Source: an uncultured Clostridium sp. (lineage in GTDB: Bacteria > Bacillota > Clostridia > TANB77 > CAG-508). Taken from it: 5,393 nt of DNA. Every line of letters begins with the position of its first letter. Within the stretch, counting starts at the first letter, position 1. The notes under the pieces are model-generated. The model did no database searches. It was not told the DNA's origin and was given only the letters and a program-made list of their open reading frames with translations. Positions 1 to 5,393 of the stretch are shown here, one piece after another. The stretch covers positions 1 through 5,393 of the forward strand of contig CAMSEM010000084.1 in NCBI GenBank assembly GCA_947057505.1, written 5' to 3'. Made by a program: the position numbers and the translations under genes.

Positions 1-92
1 CATCTTTCCTGTACCAATAAAACTTTATAAATAAGCTATTATAAAATATGGGAAATATAATAATACCTCACAAAATACATTTATACCCCTAT

Positions 93-125
93 ATAGGAAA
101 GTTTTATAAATTAGAACTTTCCTAT
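93..125. repeat. Perfect 11-bp inverted repeat
   Basis: ATAGGAAAGTT (93-103) and its exact reverse complement AACTTTCCTAT (115-125) are separated by an 11-base AT-rich spacer. The arms overlap the palindrome at 88-97. It could be a protein-binding site or an RNA hairpin. No T-run follows on either strand, which argues against a rho-independent terminator. Confidence 0.7.
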
Positions 126-200
126 TCTTATGTGTATCTAAAACTTTGCATTCGCTAACGCACACCTTTCCTATATTACAAGGTTAAGTTTCATAAGTTC

Positions 201-224
201 GTGCGATTGCGAAGCAATCTGCAC
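201..224. repeat. GC-rich hairpin downstream of ylbJ
   Basis: GTGC-GATTGC (201-210) pairs with GCAATC-(T)-GCAC (214-224), giving ten base pairs with one bulged T at 220 and a GAA loop (TTC on the minus strand). A mini-hairpin with the same loop, GGC-GAA-GCC, follows at 229-237. A weaker stem with one mismatch lies at 147-162 (TGC-a-TT / AA-c-GCA). On the minus strand these would be in the 3' UTR of ylbJ, starting 7 bases after its stop codon. There is no downstream U-tract, so a transcript-end or stabilising role is only a guess. A dispersed palindromic (REP-like) element is the alternative. Confidence 0.6.
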
Positions 225-244
225 ATACGGCGAAGCCACTTTTC

Positions 245-1375
245 TTACAAATTAAGCTGAAACCATGGTAAAAACTGCAAAGAAATAAAAGTATAAAATG
301 CTGCAAAAAAACCTTGCAGTAATTTACCAATAAAATATTTTTTAATAGATAAGCCACTTTTACTAACAATACTAAACACTTGTAGTAAAATTGAAATTCC
401 ACCAAATCCAAGTAAAAATGCACAAAAAATAATGCTAATAGACAAATCTTTTAAAGGAATACTAGCTACTAATTTTACTCCATTTGTTAGTTCCACAATT
501 CCAGATAAAAAAGAGTGTATCATTTCAGGCGGAATATGAAACATAGAAAAAACAGGCAATAATAGATTAGACAAAATATCTAATAGTTGACTTTGATTCA
601 AAATAGAAATAACCACAGAAAAAATGACAACAAATCCACCAATTAATAAAATAGTAGAAATAGAATTAGTAATACTTTTTCCAAGTACTTCTCCTAAAGA
701 AGAAAAAGTAACTTGATTAGATTGTTTTGTAGAAAAATATTCCTTAGTATTTTGTAATTGGGAATAGGAAGGTATATTTTTTCTTTGATGGATACTACTA
801 ATATTTAAAACAATACCTACACTAATACAAGCAAGAATATGTGTAATAAAAAGTAAAATACCAATCATAGTATTTCCAAATAGGCTAATCCCAACAGTTC
901 CAATAATAAATAAAGGACCAGAGTTATTAGTAAAAGCAAGCATTCTCTCAGCTTCTTCCTTAGTACATACTCCTTTTTCTCTAAAATTGCTAACAATTTT
1001 AGCTCCAACAGGGTAGCCACTAATTAGTCCCATTAGAAAAGCAAAAGCTCCTTCACCAGGAATACCAAAAAGTGGCTTCATCATAAAACGTAAATGAATA
1101 CCAAGCCATGAGATAATATTAGTATAGCTTAATAACTCGGTAGCTACAAAAAAAGGAAATAAAGCAGGTATCACAGAGGTAGCCCATAAATATAGTCCAT
1201 TTTTAGCAGCAGTAAAATTGCTATTAGAAAAAGAAATTAAGCCAATAGCAAACAAAACAAATAGTATCGAAATAGCACTCTTTTTGAAAGAATAAACCCA
1301 AATTTTTACTTTATTATTTCTTTTAGTAGTATTAAAATTAGTTTCATTTAAAGTAGCAAAGCCTTCTTTTGCCAT
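245..1375 (-). CDS. ylbJ: YlbJ-type sporulation integral membrane protein
   Basis: A 376-residue polytopic membrane protein, close to the roughly 400 residues of the Bacillus family member. A polar, Asn/Thr-rich N-terminus of about 32 residues precedes the first membrane segment (about 33-51). Further hydrophobic segments lie near 59-80, 107-125, 154-190, 236-258, 268-280, 311-335 and 350-370. Recognisable family stretches are ATSVIPALFPFFVATELL (65-82), LISGYPVGAKIV (117-128), FTNNSGPLFIIGTVG (148-162), SGIVELTNGV (291-300) and FGGISILLQVFS (324-335). These place it in the YlbJ / nucleoside-recognition (Gate) domain group. In Bacillus YlbJ belongs to the sigma-E regulon and is needed for normal spore formation; the transported substrate, if any, is not known to me. 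The ATG at 1373-1375 is well supported by AAAGGTGG (1383-1390) with a 7-base spacer. The gene diverges from mgtA, and no clear terminator follows its stop codon. I recognised the family from motifs, not from an alignment. Confidence 0.85.
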   Translation of the reverse strand: MAKEGFATLNETNFNTTKRNNKVKIWVYSFKKSAISILFVLFAIGLISFSNSNFTAAKNGLYLWATSVIPALFPFFVATELLSYTNIISWLGIHLRFMMKPLFGIPGEGAFAFLMGLISGYPVGAKIVSNFREKGVCTKEEAERMLAFTNNSGPLFIIGTVGISLFGNTMIGILLFITHILACISVGIVLNISSIHQRKNIPSYSQLQNTKEYFSTKQSNQVTFSSLGEVLGKSITNSISTILLIGGFVVIFSVVISILNQSQLLDILSNLLLPVFSMFHIPPEMIHSFLSGIVELTNGVKLVASIPLKDLSISIIFCAFLLGFGGISILLQVFSIVSKSGLSIKKYFIGKLLQGFFAAFYTFISLQFLPWFQLNL

Positions 1376-1382
1376 ACTAGCA

Positions 1383-1390
1383 CCACCTTT
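1383..1390 (-). promoter_or_regulatory. Ribosome binding site of ylbJ
   Basis: On the minus strand this reads AAAGGTGG, one mismatch from an AGGAGG core, and lies 7 bases before the ATG at 1373-1375. It fixes the chosen start despite the unusually long polar N-terminus ahead of the first membrane segment. Confidence 0.75.
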
Positions 1391-1438
1391 TTATTTAGGT
1401 ATAAAAAATGTTCGACAATACAAAATAAAAGTTATATA

Positions 1439-1466
1439 TATGTATGTATAAAAATAAAATTTATAA
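1439..1466 (-). promoter_or_regulatory. Possible sigma-E-like promoter of ylbJ
   Basis: On the minus strand CATACATA (1439-1446) resembles the sigma-E -10 consensus CATACAnT. TTATAAA (1460-1466) partly resembles the -35 consensus. The gap is 13 bases, one shorter than the usual 14-15. The -10 box lies about 60 bases before the ylbJ ATG. The match fits the known sigma-E control of ylbJ in Bacillus, but chance matches are common in sequence this AT-rich, so the call is tentative. Confidence 0.25.
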
Positions 1467-1555
1467 CCTTTTGGGGTTTTAAATTTGTTAATTAGTGGCA
1501 TACTAAAATTAAATATTTACAAAAAATATAATACTTGTTCTAAAAAAATATAAAA

Positions 1556-1561
1556 AAGGAG
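1556..1561 (+). promoter_or_regulatory. Ribosome binding site of mgtA
   Basis: AAGGAG with a 6-base purine-rich spacer before the ATG at 1568-1570. It supports this start over later in-frame ATG codons. Confidence 0.75.
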
Positions 1562-1567
1562 AGAAAA

Positions 1568-3148
1568 ATGCCAAAAGAGAATAGAGAAGATAAAATAGAT
1601 ATAAAAAGCATATATGGCAAGGTATGTATGTTAAAACCAGAAGAATTTTTACAAGAAATTCAAGTGGGGACTAATGGGCTAACACAAAATGAAGCAAAAC
1701 AAAGACAAGAAAAGTATGGAAAAAATCAGGTAAAACAAGCAAAGCCAAAAAAATGGTATGAATATTTATGGCAAAGCTTTATAAGCCCTTTTAATCTTAT
1801 TTTAGTAGGAATTACCTTAGTACTTATTTATACTGATATTATTTTACAAGAAATACCAAGTTATGCCAATATTATTGTAGTAATAGCTTTGGTATTAATT
1901 AGTACTTTTTTAGAATTTTTTGAAGTATATAAATCAAATAAAGCAGCAGAAAAACTAAAAAAGTTAGTTGCTGTAAAAACAACAGTACTTAGAGAAGGAA
2001 AGGAAGAAACAGTATTTTTAGATGAAGTTACCATTGGAGATATTGTAATTTTATCAGCAGGGGATTTAATTCCAGCAGATTTAAAAATAATAGAGCAAAA
2101 AGATTTATATGTAGTGCAATCTTCTCTAACTGGTGAGTCTGACAGTGTAAGAAAAGTAGCAATTACAGAAAATAAACAAATAAACCAAATTGAAGACATT
2201 ACTAATTTAGATACCATATGTTTTATGGGCACTAATGTAATGAGTGGTACTGCAAAAGCTGTAGTTTTTAGAATTGCAGATCAAACTTATTTTGGAAAAA
2301 TAGCACAAACCTTAGAACAAACAAAGCCGAAAACTAGTTTTCAAAAGGGGATTGAAAGCATAAGTAAGTTATTAATTAGATTTATGTTAGTTCTAATTCC
2401 AATCACTTTTTTCATCAATGCATTTAAACACGACAACTTAATAGCATTTACATTTGCAGTGGCAATTGCTATAGGAATTACCCCACTATTGCTCCCAGTT
2501 TTACTATCTTCTAGTTTAGCCAAAGGTGCTATGAATATGTCTAAAAAAAAGACAATTGTAAAAAAGTTAGATAGTATTCAGTCTTTTGGAGCTATGAATA
2601 TTTTATGCACAGATAAAACAGGAACTTTAACCAAAGATGAAATTGTATTAGAAAAATATTTAAATACAAAAGGAGAAGAAGATGCTAATATATTAAAAAT
2701 TACTTTTTTAAATTCTTATTTTCAAACTGGATTAAAAGGAAATATTGATGAAGCAGTAATTGCTAGAGTAAAGGAGCATCAATTAGAAGAATTTGCAAAA
2801 GATTATCAAAAAATAGATGAAATTCCTTTTGATTTTTCAAGGAGAAGGCTATCTGTTATATTAAAAATAGAAAATCGAATACAAATGATTACCAAAGGAG
2901 CAGTAGAAGAAATTTTATCTATTTGCAGTAATATAGAGCAAGATGGCATAACTTGCAAAATAGATAATGAACAAAAGCAAAAAATAAAAAAGATGACAAA
3001 AGAATTAAATGAACAAGGACTTAGAGTAGTTGCAGTATGTAGTAAAAATATAGAAAATGTAAAAGAAAGCTATAACCAAAAAGACGAAGAAAAAATGACT
3101 TTAATGCGGTTTTGTAGGTTTTTTAGACCCGCCAAAAGAAAGTGCTAA
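1568..3148 (+). CDS. mgtA: N-terminal part of the split MgtA (526 codons read)
   Basis: This frame holds the start codon and the first 513 genuine residues. It covers the N-terminal domain with NGLTQNEAKQRQEKYGKNQ (36-54), membrane segments M1/M2 (about 71-119), the actuator domain with SAGDLIPADLKI (163-174) and SLTGES (186-191), M3/M4 (about 267-318), the catalytic Asp349 in CTDKTGTLT, and most of the nucleotide-binding domain including TKGAVEEIL (442-450). The last 13 residues (RFCRFFRPAKRKC) are out-of-frame sequence. The correct-frame reading of the same bases is GFVGFLDPPKES, a conserved hinge of the P domain. Alone this product would lack the Mg-binding GDGIND motif and M5-M10, so it should not pump. 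M4 reads TPLLLP (305-310), where enteric MgtA has TPEMLP. Confidence 0.85.
   Translation: MPKENREDKIDIKSIYGKVCMLKPEEFLQEIQVGTNGLTQNEAKQRQEKYGKNQVKQAKPKKWYEYLWQSFISPFNLILVGITLVLIYTDIILQEIPSYANIIVVIALVLISTFLEFFEVYKSNKAAEKLKKLVAVKTTVLREGKEETVFLDEVTIGDIVILSAGDLIPADLKIIEQKDLYVVQSSLTGESDSVRKVAITENKQINQIEDITNLDTICFMGTNVMSGTAKAVVFRIADQTYFGKIAQTLEQTKPKTSFQKGIESISKLLIRFMLVLIPITFFINAFKHDNLIAFTFAVAIAIGITPLLLPVLLSSSLAKGAMNMSKKKTIVKKLDSIQSFGAMNILCTDKTGTLTKDEIVLEKYLNTKGEEDANILKITFLNSYFQTGLKGNIDEAVIARVKEHQLEEFAKDYQKIDEIPFDFSRRRLSVILKIENRIQMITKGAVEEILSICSNIEQDGITCKIDNEQKQKIKKMTKELNEQGLRVVAVCSKNIENVKESYNQKDEEKMTLMRFCRFFRPAKRKC
3107..3107 (+). other. Apparent single-base insertion (frameshift) in mgtA
   Basis: Codons up to ATG at 3104-3106 are in the first frame. 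Removing C3107 gives GGT TTT GTA GGT TTT TTA GAC CCG CCA, that is GFVGFLDPP, which aligns without a gap to the family pattern (a Gly, hydrophobic residues, then FLDPPKE). The family similarity therefore switches frame at one base. The C is not in a homopolymer, so simple slippage is not an obvious cause. I see no slippery site suited to a programmed shift into this frame. Confidence 0.85.
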
Positions 3149-3188
3149 AGATGAAATTGCAAGACTAAATCAATATGGAATTCGTGTA

Positions 3189-4187
3189 ATGGTATTAACA
3201 GGAGATAATGAATATGTAACAAAAGCAATTTGCCAAAAAGTGAATATCAATACAGATAAAATTGTGTTAGGAAATAAAATAGATAAATTATCAGACTTAG
3301 CATTAAAAAGGCTATTAAAGAAAACAAATGTGTATGCTAAACTTTCACCAATACAAAAAGCAAGAATTATTCGTGTACTAAAAGAAGAGGAAAACATTGT
3401 AGGCTACATGGGAGACGGTATTAACGATAGTCCTTCTATTCATAATGCAGAAGTTGGAATTTCTGTTGATACAGCAGTAGATGTTACAAAGGAAGCCGCA
3501 GACATTATTTTATTAAAGAAAAATTTAAATGTTTTAACAGATGGTGTCATAGAAGGAAGAAAAACTTTTGGAAATTTACAAAAATATATTAAAATGGCAG
3601 TTAGCTTTAACTTTGGAGAGGTTCTATCTATTTTAATTGCTAGCATTTTCTTACCATTTTTTCCAATTACACCAATTCAGCTTCTAGTACAAAGTCTGCT
3701 ATATGATATTGGTCAACTATCACTTCCTTATGATAATGTAGATAGGGAGTATTTAGAAAAGCCAAGAAAGTGGAATTTAAAACAAATTAAAAACTTTATG
3801 CTATGGATGGGACCAACTAGTTCTATTTTTGATTTATTTGTATTTATTAGTTTGTGGTTTGTTTTTGGAATTAGGGAAGCGGCAATATTTCAAAGTATAT
3901 GGTTTTCGTATGGAGTAGTATCAAACTTAATAGGACTTCATATTATTAGAACTTCCAAAACACCATTTGTACAAAGTAATAGTTCTAAAGCAGTATATGC
4001 CACATCTATTATTTTAAGTATGATTGCAATTATCATACCATTTACCACAATAGGTACACTATTAGGACTAGTTCCAATTCCAATAAAATACATTTTCCTT
4101 ATCATTATTGGAGTTCCTATTTTATATTGCTTTATAGCTACGATTGTCAAAAAAGAGTATATCAAAAAATATGGAGAATGGCTATAA
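3189..4187 (+). CDS. mgtA: C-terminal part of the split MgtA (332 codons from the first ATG)
   Basis: The ATG at 3189 is simply the first Met in this frame (Met541 of the restored protein). Homology begins earlier, at 3108, and there is no convincing ribosome binding site before 3189, so this is not a natural start. The part carries TGDN (544-547) and MGDGINDSPSIHNAEVGISV (614-633) of the P domain, then the C-terminal membrane segments. M5 reads SFNFGEV (679-685) and M6 reads LLVQSLLYDIGQ (706-717). The conserved LPYDNVD and EKPRKWN linker follows, then MLWMGPTSSIFD and a tail ending in KKYGEWL, close to the end of enteric MgtA. It ends at 4187, only 8 bases before the -35 box of the spoIIID promoter. 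By itself it lacks the phosphorylation site. Confidence 0.85.
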   Translation: MVLTGDNEYVTKAICQKVNINTDKIVLGNKIDKLSDLALKRLLKKTNVYAKLSPIQKARIIRVLKEEENIVGYMGDGINDSPSIHNAEVGISVDTAVDVTKEAADIILLKKNLNVLTDGVIEGRKTFGNLQKYIKMAVSFNFGEVLSILIASIFLPFFPITPIQLLVQSLLYDIGQLSLPYDNVDREYLEKPRKWNLKQIKNFMLWMGPTSSIFDLFVFISLWFVFGIREAAIFQSIWFSYGVVSNLIGLHIIRTSKTPFVQSNSSKAVYATSIILSMIAIIIPFTTIGTLLGLVPIPIKYIFLIIIGVPILYCFIATIVKKEYIKKYGEWL

Positions 4188-4195
4188 AACAAATA

Positions 4196-4224
4196 TTGCA
4201 AAGATTATGTAAATATGGTATAAT
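4196..4224 (+). promoter_or_regulatory. Sigma-A-like promoter of spoIIID
   Basis: TTGCAA (4196-4201) as -35 box, a 17-base spacer and a perfect TATAAT (4219-4224) as -10 box, preceded by an extended -10 TGG (4216-4218). The -10 box ends 49 bases before the ATG at 4274. This is the best promoter match in the window. Start of transcription would be expected near 4231. Confidence 0.65.
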
Positions 4225-4259
4225 AAAAATGTAACTTATTTATAATTCTACTTTACAAT

Positions 4260-4265
4260 AGGAGG
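4260..4265 (+). promoter_or_regulatory. Ribosome binding site that fixes the spoIIID start
   Basis: A perfect AGGAGG lies 8 bases before the ATG at 4274 but only 2 bases before the in-frame TTG at 4268. The spacing therefore favours ATG at 4274 as the true start and makes the TTG start unlikely. Confidence 0.85.
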
Positions 4266-4273
4266 AATTGCTT

Positions 4274-4624
4274 ATGACAAGACAAATGGATGCAGTAAAA
4301 AATGTGTTTATGGGAGAAGTTTGGGCAATTAGCGTGGTAGAAAAACGGGCATTTGCAGAAGGGTGGTATGTTTTTAAAAATCATGCTACAATAAGGCAAA
4401 CAGCAGGCGAATTTGATGTTCCAAAAAGTACTGTGTATCGGGATTTACGAGAAATTTTGCCACAGGTAAGCCCTGTTTTGGCACAGGCCGTGGATAGTGT
4501 GCTCAAACAAAATAAAAAAGAAGCACACATTCGTGGAGGAGAAGCAACCAGACGTAAATGGAGGAGAAAAAGAGTAGAAGATCTTCTTGATGAAGAAGAA
4601 AAAGCAAGAATAAAATATATGTAA
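4274..4624 (+). CDS. spoIIID: SpoIIID-like sporulation transcriptional regulator
   Basis: A 116-residue DNA-binding protein of the SpoIIID family, which in Bacillus and Clostridium switches mother-cell genes on and off between the sigma-E and sigma-K stages. The helix-turn-helix lies at about residues 39-60 (TIRQTAGEFDVPKSTVYRDL), followed by LPQVSPVLAQAV and the family signature HIRGGEATRRKWRRKR (85-100), whose basic tail in Bacillus SpoIIID helps DNA binding. The ATG at 4274 is chosen because AGGAGG lies 8 bases upstream. Compared with the roughly 80-95 residues usual for the family, there is an N-terminal extension of about 20 residues (MTRQMDAVKNVFMGEVWAIS) and a longer acidic C-terminus (VEDLLDEEEK). 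An internal ATG at 4310 would give a more typical length but lacks a good ribosome binding site. The gene has its own promoter just after mgtA and is followed by a strong terminator. SpoIIID of the wider HTH group is the best call; a paralogue with another role is possible. Confidence 0.87.
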   Translation: MTRQMDAVKNVFMGEVWAISVVEKRAFAEGWYVFKNHATIRQTAGEFDVPKSTVYRDLREILPQVSPVLAQAVDSVLKQNKKEAHIRGGEATRRKWRRKRVEDLLDEEEKARIKYM

Positions 4625-4634
4625 ATTTTATTCT

Positions 4635-4680
4635 AAAACCAAAAAAACAGTCCTTAATTAAGAACTGTTTTTTTGGTTTT
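4635..4680. terminator. Bidirectional rho-independent terminator
   Basis: A 17-base perfect inverted repeat: 4635-4651 (AAAACCAAAAAAACAGT) pairs with 4664-4680. After one C-A mismatch the stem continues for three more pairs around a four-base AATT loop. The arms are A-rich and T-rich, so the transcript from either strand ends in a U-rich tract. It lies 10 bases after the spoIIID stop and about 37 bases after the stop of the opposing gene, so it can serve both convergent genes. Confidence 0.92.
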
Positions 4681-4717
4681 CATGCTTTTATATAGAAAAT
4701 GTGCTTTATGCAATTTT

Positions 4718-5348
4718 CTATTTTTCCATTAACTCTTGATAATATTCTTCAAGAAAGTCTAAATTTTCTTGAACATTTTCAATAGTTAAAGTTTGCATCA
4801 CCTCTCTTACAAAAGAGTAAAAATCTTCCTTCATTTCTTTCTCAGCAGAAGAGAGAAACTTTTTCTTCTTACCACTTTGATGATTAAATTTATTATTACC
4901 ATACCTTTGCTCAATTTCCTTTCCAAACAAGAGCTGAAGAGCTTCAGCGGTTTTTGTTTGGGCCATTTCTTCGTCAATGCAAAGCTCCAAAGCTATTACA
5001 TTTTTCTTCTTCAAAGAAATGCAACCATATGCAAGCACAGGGGTAGAACCATAGCCACCATTATCCATGGTAAGCTCAATTGTTCCAAGCATATCTTTGT
5101 TAGAAAGCACTTTGCTTAGAGAAATTGACTTTACACTAGCATATTCACGTTTTTTTCTTTCGAAAATACCATGAATGCGCTTTCTTTCTAAAACATCTCT
5201 TAGCTCTGGAATAGTGGCATATTCATTAGAAATGCTATAAGAAGAAAACCACACTCTGGTACCATCTTCTAAAAAAGCATCTTTCACATTAGTAGTAAAC
5301 AAGGTTTTTTCATCAAGATAAACAAAAGGTTTAGGGTTAAATATTTCT
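4718..5348 (-). CDS. Hypothetical protein, 5' end missing (cut by contig end)
   Basis: The last 209 residues of a protein I do not recognise. The frame stays open to the right end, but upstream of 5348 the bases are Illumina adapter, so the N-terminus is lost. The GTG start at 5363-5365 and the residues MCSSDL are artefacts. What can be seen: a mixed beta-rich first part (PFVYLDEKTLFTTNVKDAF, EDGTRVWFSSYSISNEYA), a charged segment (RDVLERKRIHGIFERKKREY), a central region with GTIELTMDNGGYGSTPVLAY, a helical stretch (CIDEEMAQTKTAEALQLLFG), a basic patch SGKKKKF, and an acidic helical C-terminus ending EEYYQELMEK. There are no evident membrane segments or known catalytic motifs, so it is probably cytoplasmic. 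The stop is TAG at 4718-4720. It converges on spoIIID and shares the terminator at 4635-4680. Reading-frame length and ordinary composition support a real gene. Confidence 0.75.
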
Positions 5349-5393
5349 AGATCGGAAGAGCACACGTCTGAACTCCAGTCACCTTGTAATCTC
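5349..5393 (+). other. Illumina TruSeq adapter contamination with index CTTGTA
   Basis: The bases from 5349 begin AGATCGGAAGAGC and continue as the complete 34-base TruSeq indexed-adapter sequence to 5382. The six-base index CTTGTA (5383-5388, TruSeq index 12) and the first five bases of the constant part after the index, ATCTC (5389-5393), follow. This is synthetic library sequence left on the contig end, not genomic DNA. Translated on the minus strand it gives the well-known artefact peptide ending CSSDL, which creates the false N-terminus of the last ORF. Confidence 0.98.

Larger units (their letters stand above)
1..244. other. Non-coding left flank with clustered inverted repeats
   Basis: No convincing gene lies here: all three plus frames hit stops within the first 35 bases. 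The stretch is AT-rich up to about 140, then contains a visibly more GC-rich patch (about 147-237) made of short hairpins, immediately downstream of the ylbJ stop codon. The heptamer AGGAAAG occurs four times in either orientation (4-10 minus, 95-101 plus, 117-123 minus, 166-172 minus). A 10-base perfect palindrome, CCTATATAGG, sits at 88-97. None of the hairpins is followed by a T-run on either strand, so they do not look like ordinary intrinsic terminators. The region may be a dispersed intergenic repeat or a structured 3' UTR of ylbJ; sequence alone does not decide. Confidence 0.6.
1568..4187 (+). pseudogene. mgtA: MgtA-type Mg2+ P-type ATPase, disrupted by a 1-base frameshift
   Basis: Read as one gene with the C at 3107 ignored, this encodes an 872-residue P-type ATPase, close to the roughly 900 residues of the type IIIB Mg2+-importing family. 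The family uses ATP hydrolysis, through a phospho-aspartate intermediate, to move Mg2+ into the cytoplasm. Similarity to enteric MgtA as I recall it runs the whole length. In order: the N-terminal cation-ATPase domain, actuator motif TGES (188-191), phosphorylation site DKTGTLT (Asp349), DEIPFDFSRRR (417-427), KGA (443-445), LDPPKES (519-525), TGD (544-546), MGDGIND (614-620), and a C-terminal membrane domain with LPYDNVD and FMLWMGPTSSIFD. As sequenced, translation leaves the correct frame after codon 513 and stops at 3148. The break may be a genuine mutation or a sequence error. The gene diverges from ylbJ and has no terminator before spoIIID. I see no M-box Mg2+ riboswitch in the 192-base upstream region. 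Confidence 0.9.

Noticed and set aside
1..10. ATG on the minus strand at 1-3 with AGGAAAG just before it, a possible start of a gene leaving the left edge
   Set aside because: The purine-rich box touches the ATG with almost no spacer, and no coding sequence is visible beyond the start codon, so nothing can be supported.
184..423. 79-codon minus-strand ORF overlapping the ylbJ 3' end
   Set aside because: It overlaps the well-supported ylbJ gene in another frame, has no good ribosome binding site, and its tail is the translation of the GC-rich hairpins.
1405..1430. Very short ORF (ATGTTCGACAAT...) upstream of mgtA as a regulatory leader peptide
   Set aside because: Six codons, no ribosome binding site, far from mgtA and without proline- or acidic-rich content.
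1516..1544. Possible mgtA promoter around TATAAT at 1527-1532 or TTTACA at 1516-1521
   Set aside because: Neither box has a partner at correct spacing, and such hexamers arise often by chance in this AT-rich stretch.
1861..2232. 123-codon minus-strand ORF inside mgtA
   Set aside because: It is antisense to conserved actuator-domain sequence of the P-type ATPase; the coding signal belongs to the plus strand.
3110..3150. Programmed ribosomal frameshift to join the two mgtA parts
   Set aside because: A +1 change is needed, and no known +1 shift signal is visible at the point where homology changes frame. MgtA-type ATPases are not known to me to use frameshifting, and a one-base insertion explains the data.
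4268..4273. TTG at 4268 as the spoIIID start
   Set aside because: It is only 2 bases from AGGAGG, too close for initiation; the ATG at 4274 has the optimal 8-base spacing.
4793..5119. 108-codon plus-strand ORF opposite the hypothetical gene
   Set aside because: It is antisense to the longer minus-strand frame, has an atypical Phe/Leu/His-rich composition and no ribosome binding site.

Overview
The window looks like a chromosomal contig from an AT-rich, endospore-forming Firmicute, probably an uncultured gut-type Clostridia. This rests on the strong A/T bias, AGGAGG-type ribosome binding sites, and two genes of the sporulation programme (ylbJ and spoIIID). I cannot name the species from sequence alone.

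Layout: 1-244 is non-coding and holds several inverted repeats. 245-1375 (minus) encodes a YlbJ-type sporulation membrane protein. 1376-1567 is a divergent intergenic region. 1568-4187 (plus) encodes an MgtA-type Mg2+-transporting P-type ATPase, split into two frames by what reads as a single extra C at 3107. 4188-4273 carries a good sigma-A-like promoter and an AGGAGG site. 4274-4624 (plus) encodes a SpoIIID-like sporulation regulator. 4635-4680 is a near-perfect bidirectional terminator. 4718-5348 (minus) is the 3' part of an unrecognised gene whose 5' end is missing.

The last 45 bases (5349-5393) are not biological. They are an Illumina TruSeq adapter with index CTTGTA (index 12). The apparent start of the last minus-strand ORF, reading MCSSDL, is translated from this adapter, so that gene is truncated by the contig end and has no real start here.

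The genes do not form one operon. ylbJ and mgtA diverge; spoIIID follows mgtA on the same strand with its own promoter; spoIIID and the last gene converge on the shared terminator. ylbJ and spoIIID are both linked to the mother-cell stage of sporulation in the known family members, while mgtA is a housekeeping cation transporter. I see no new multi-gene system. The points worth a second look are the adapter artefact, the mgtA frameshift, the changed cation-site residues in the MgtA membrane segments, the vegetative-type promoter and long N-terminus of spoIIID, and the hairpin cluster downstream of ylbJ.
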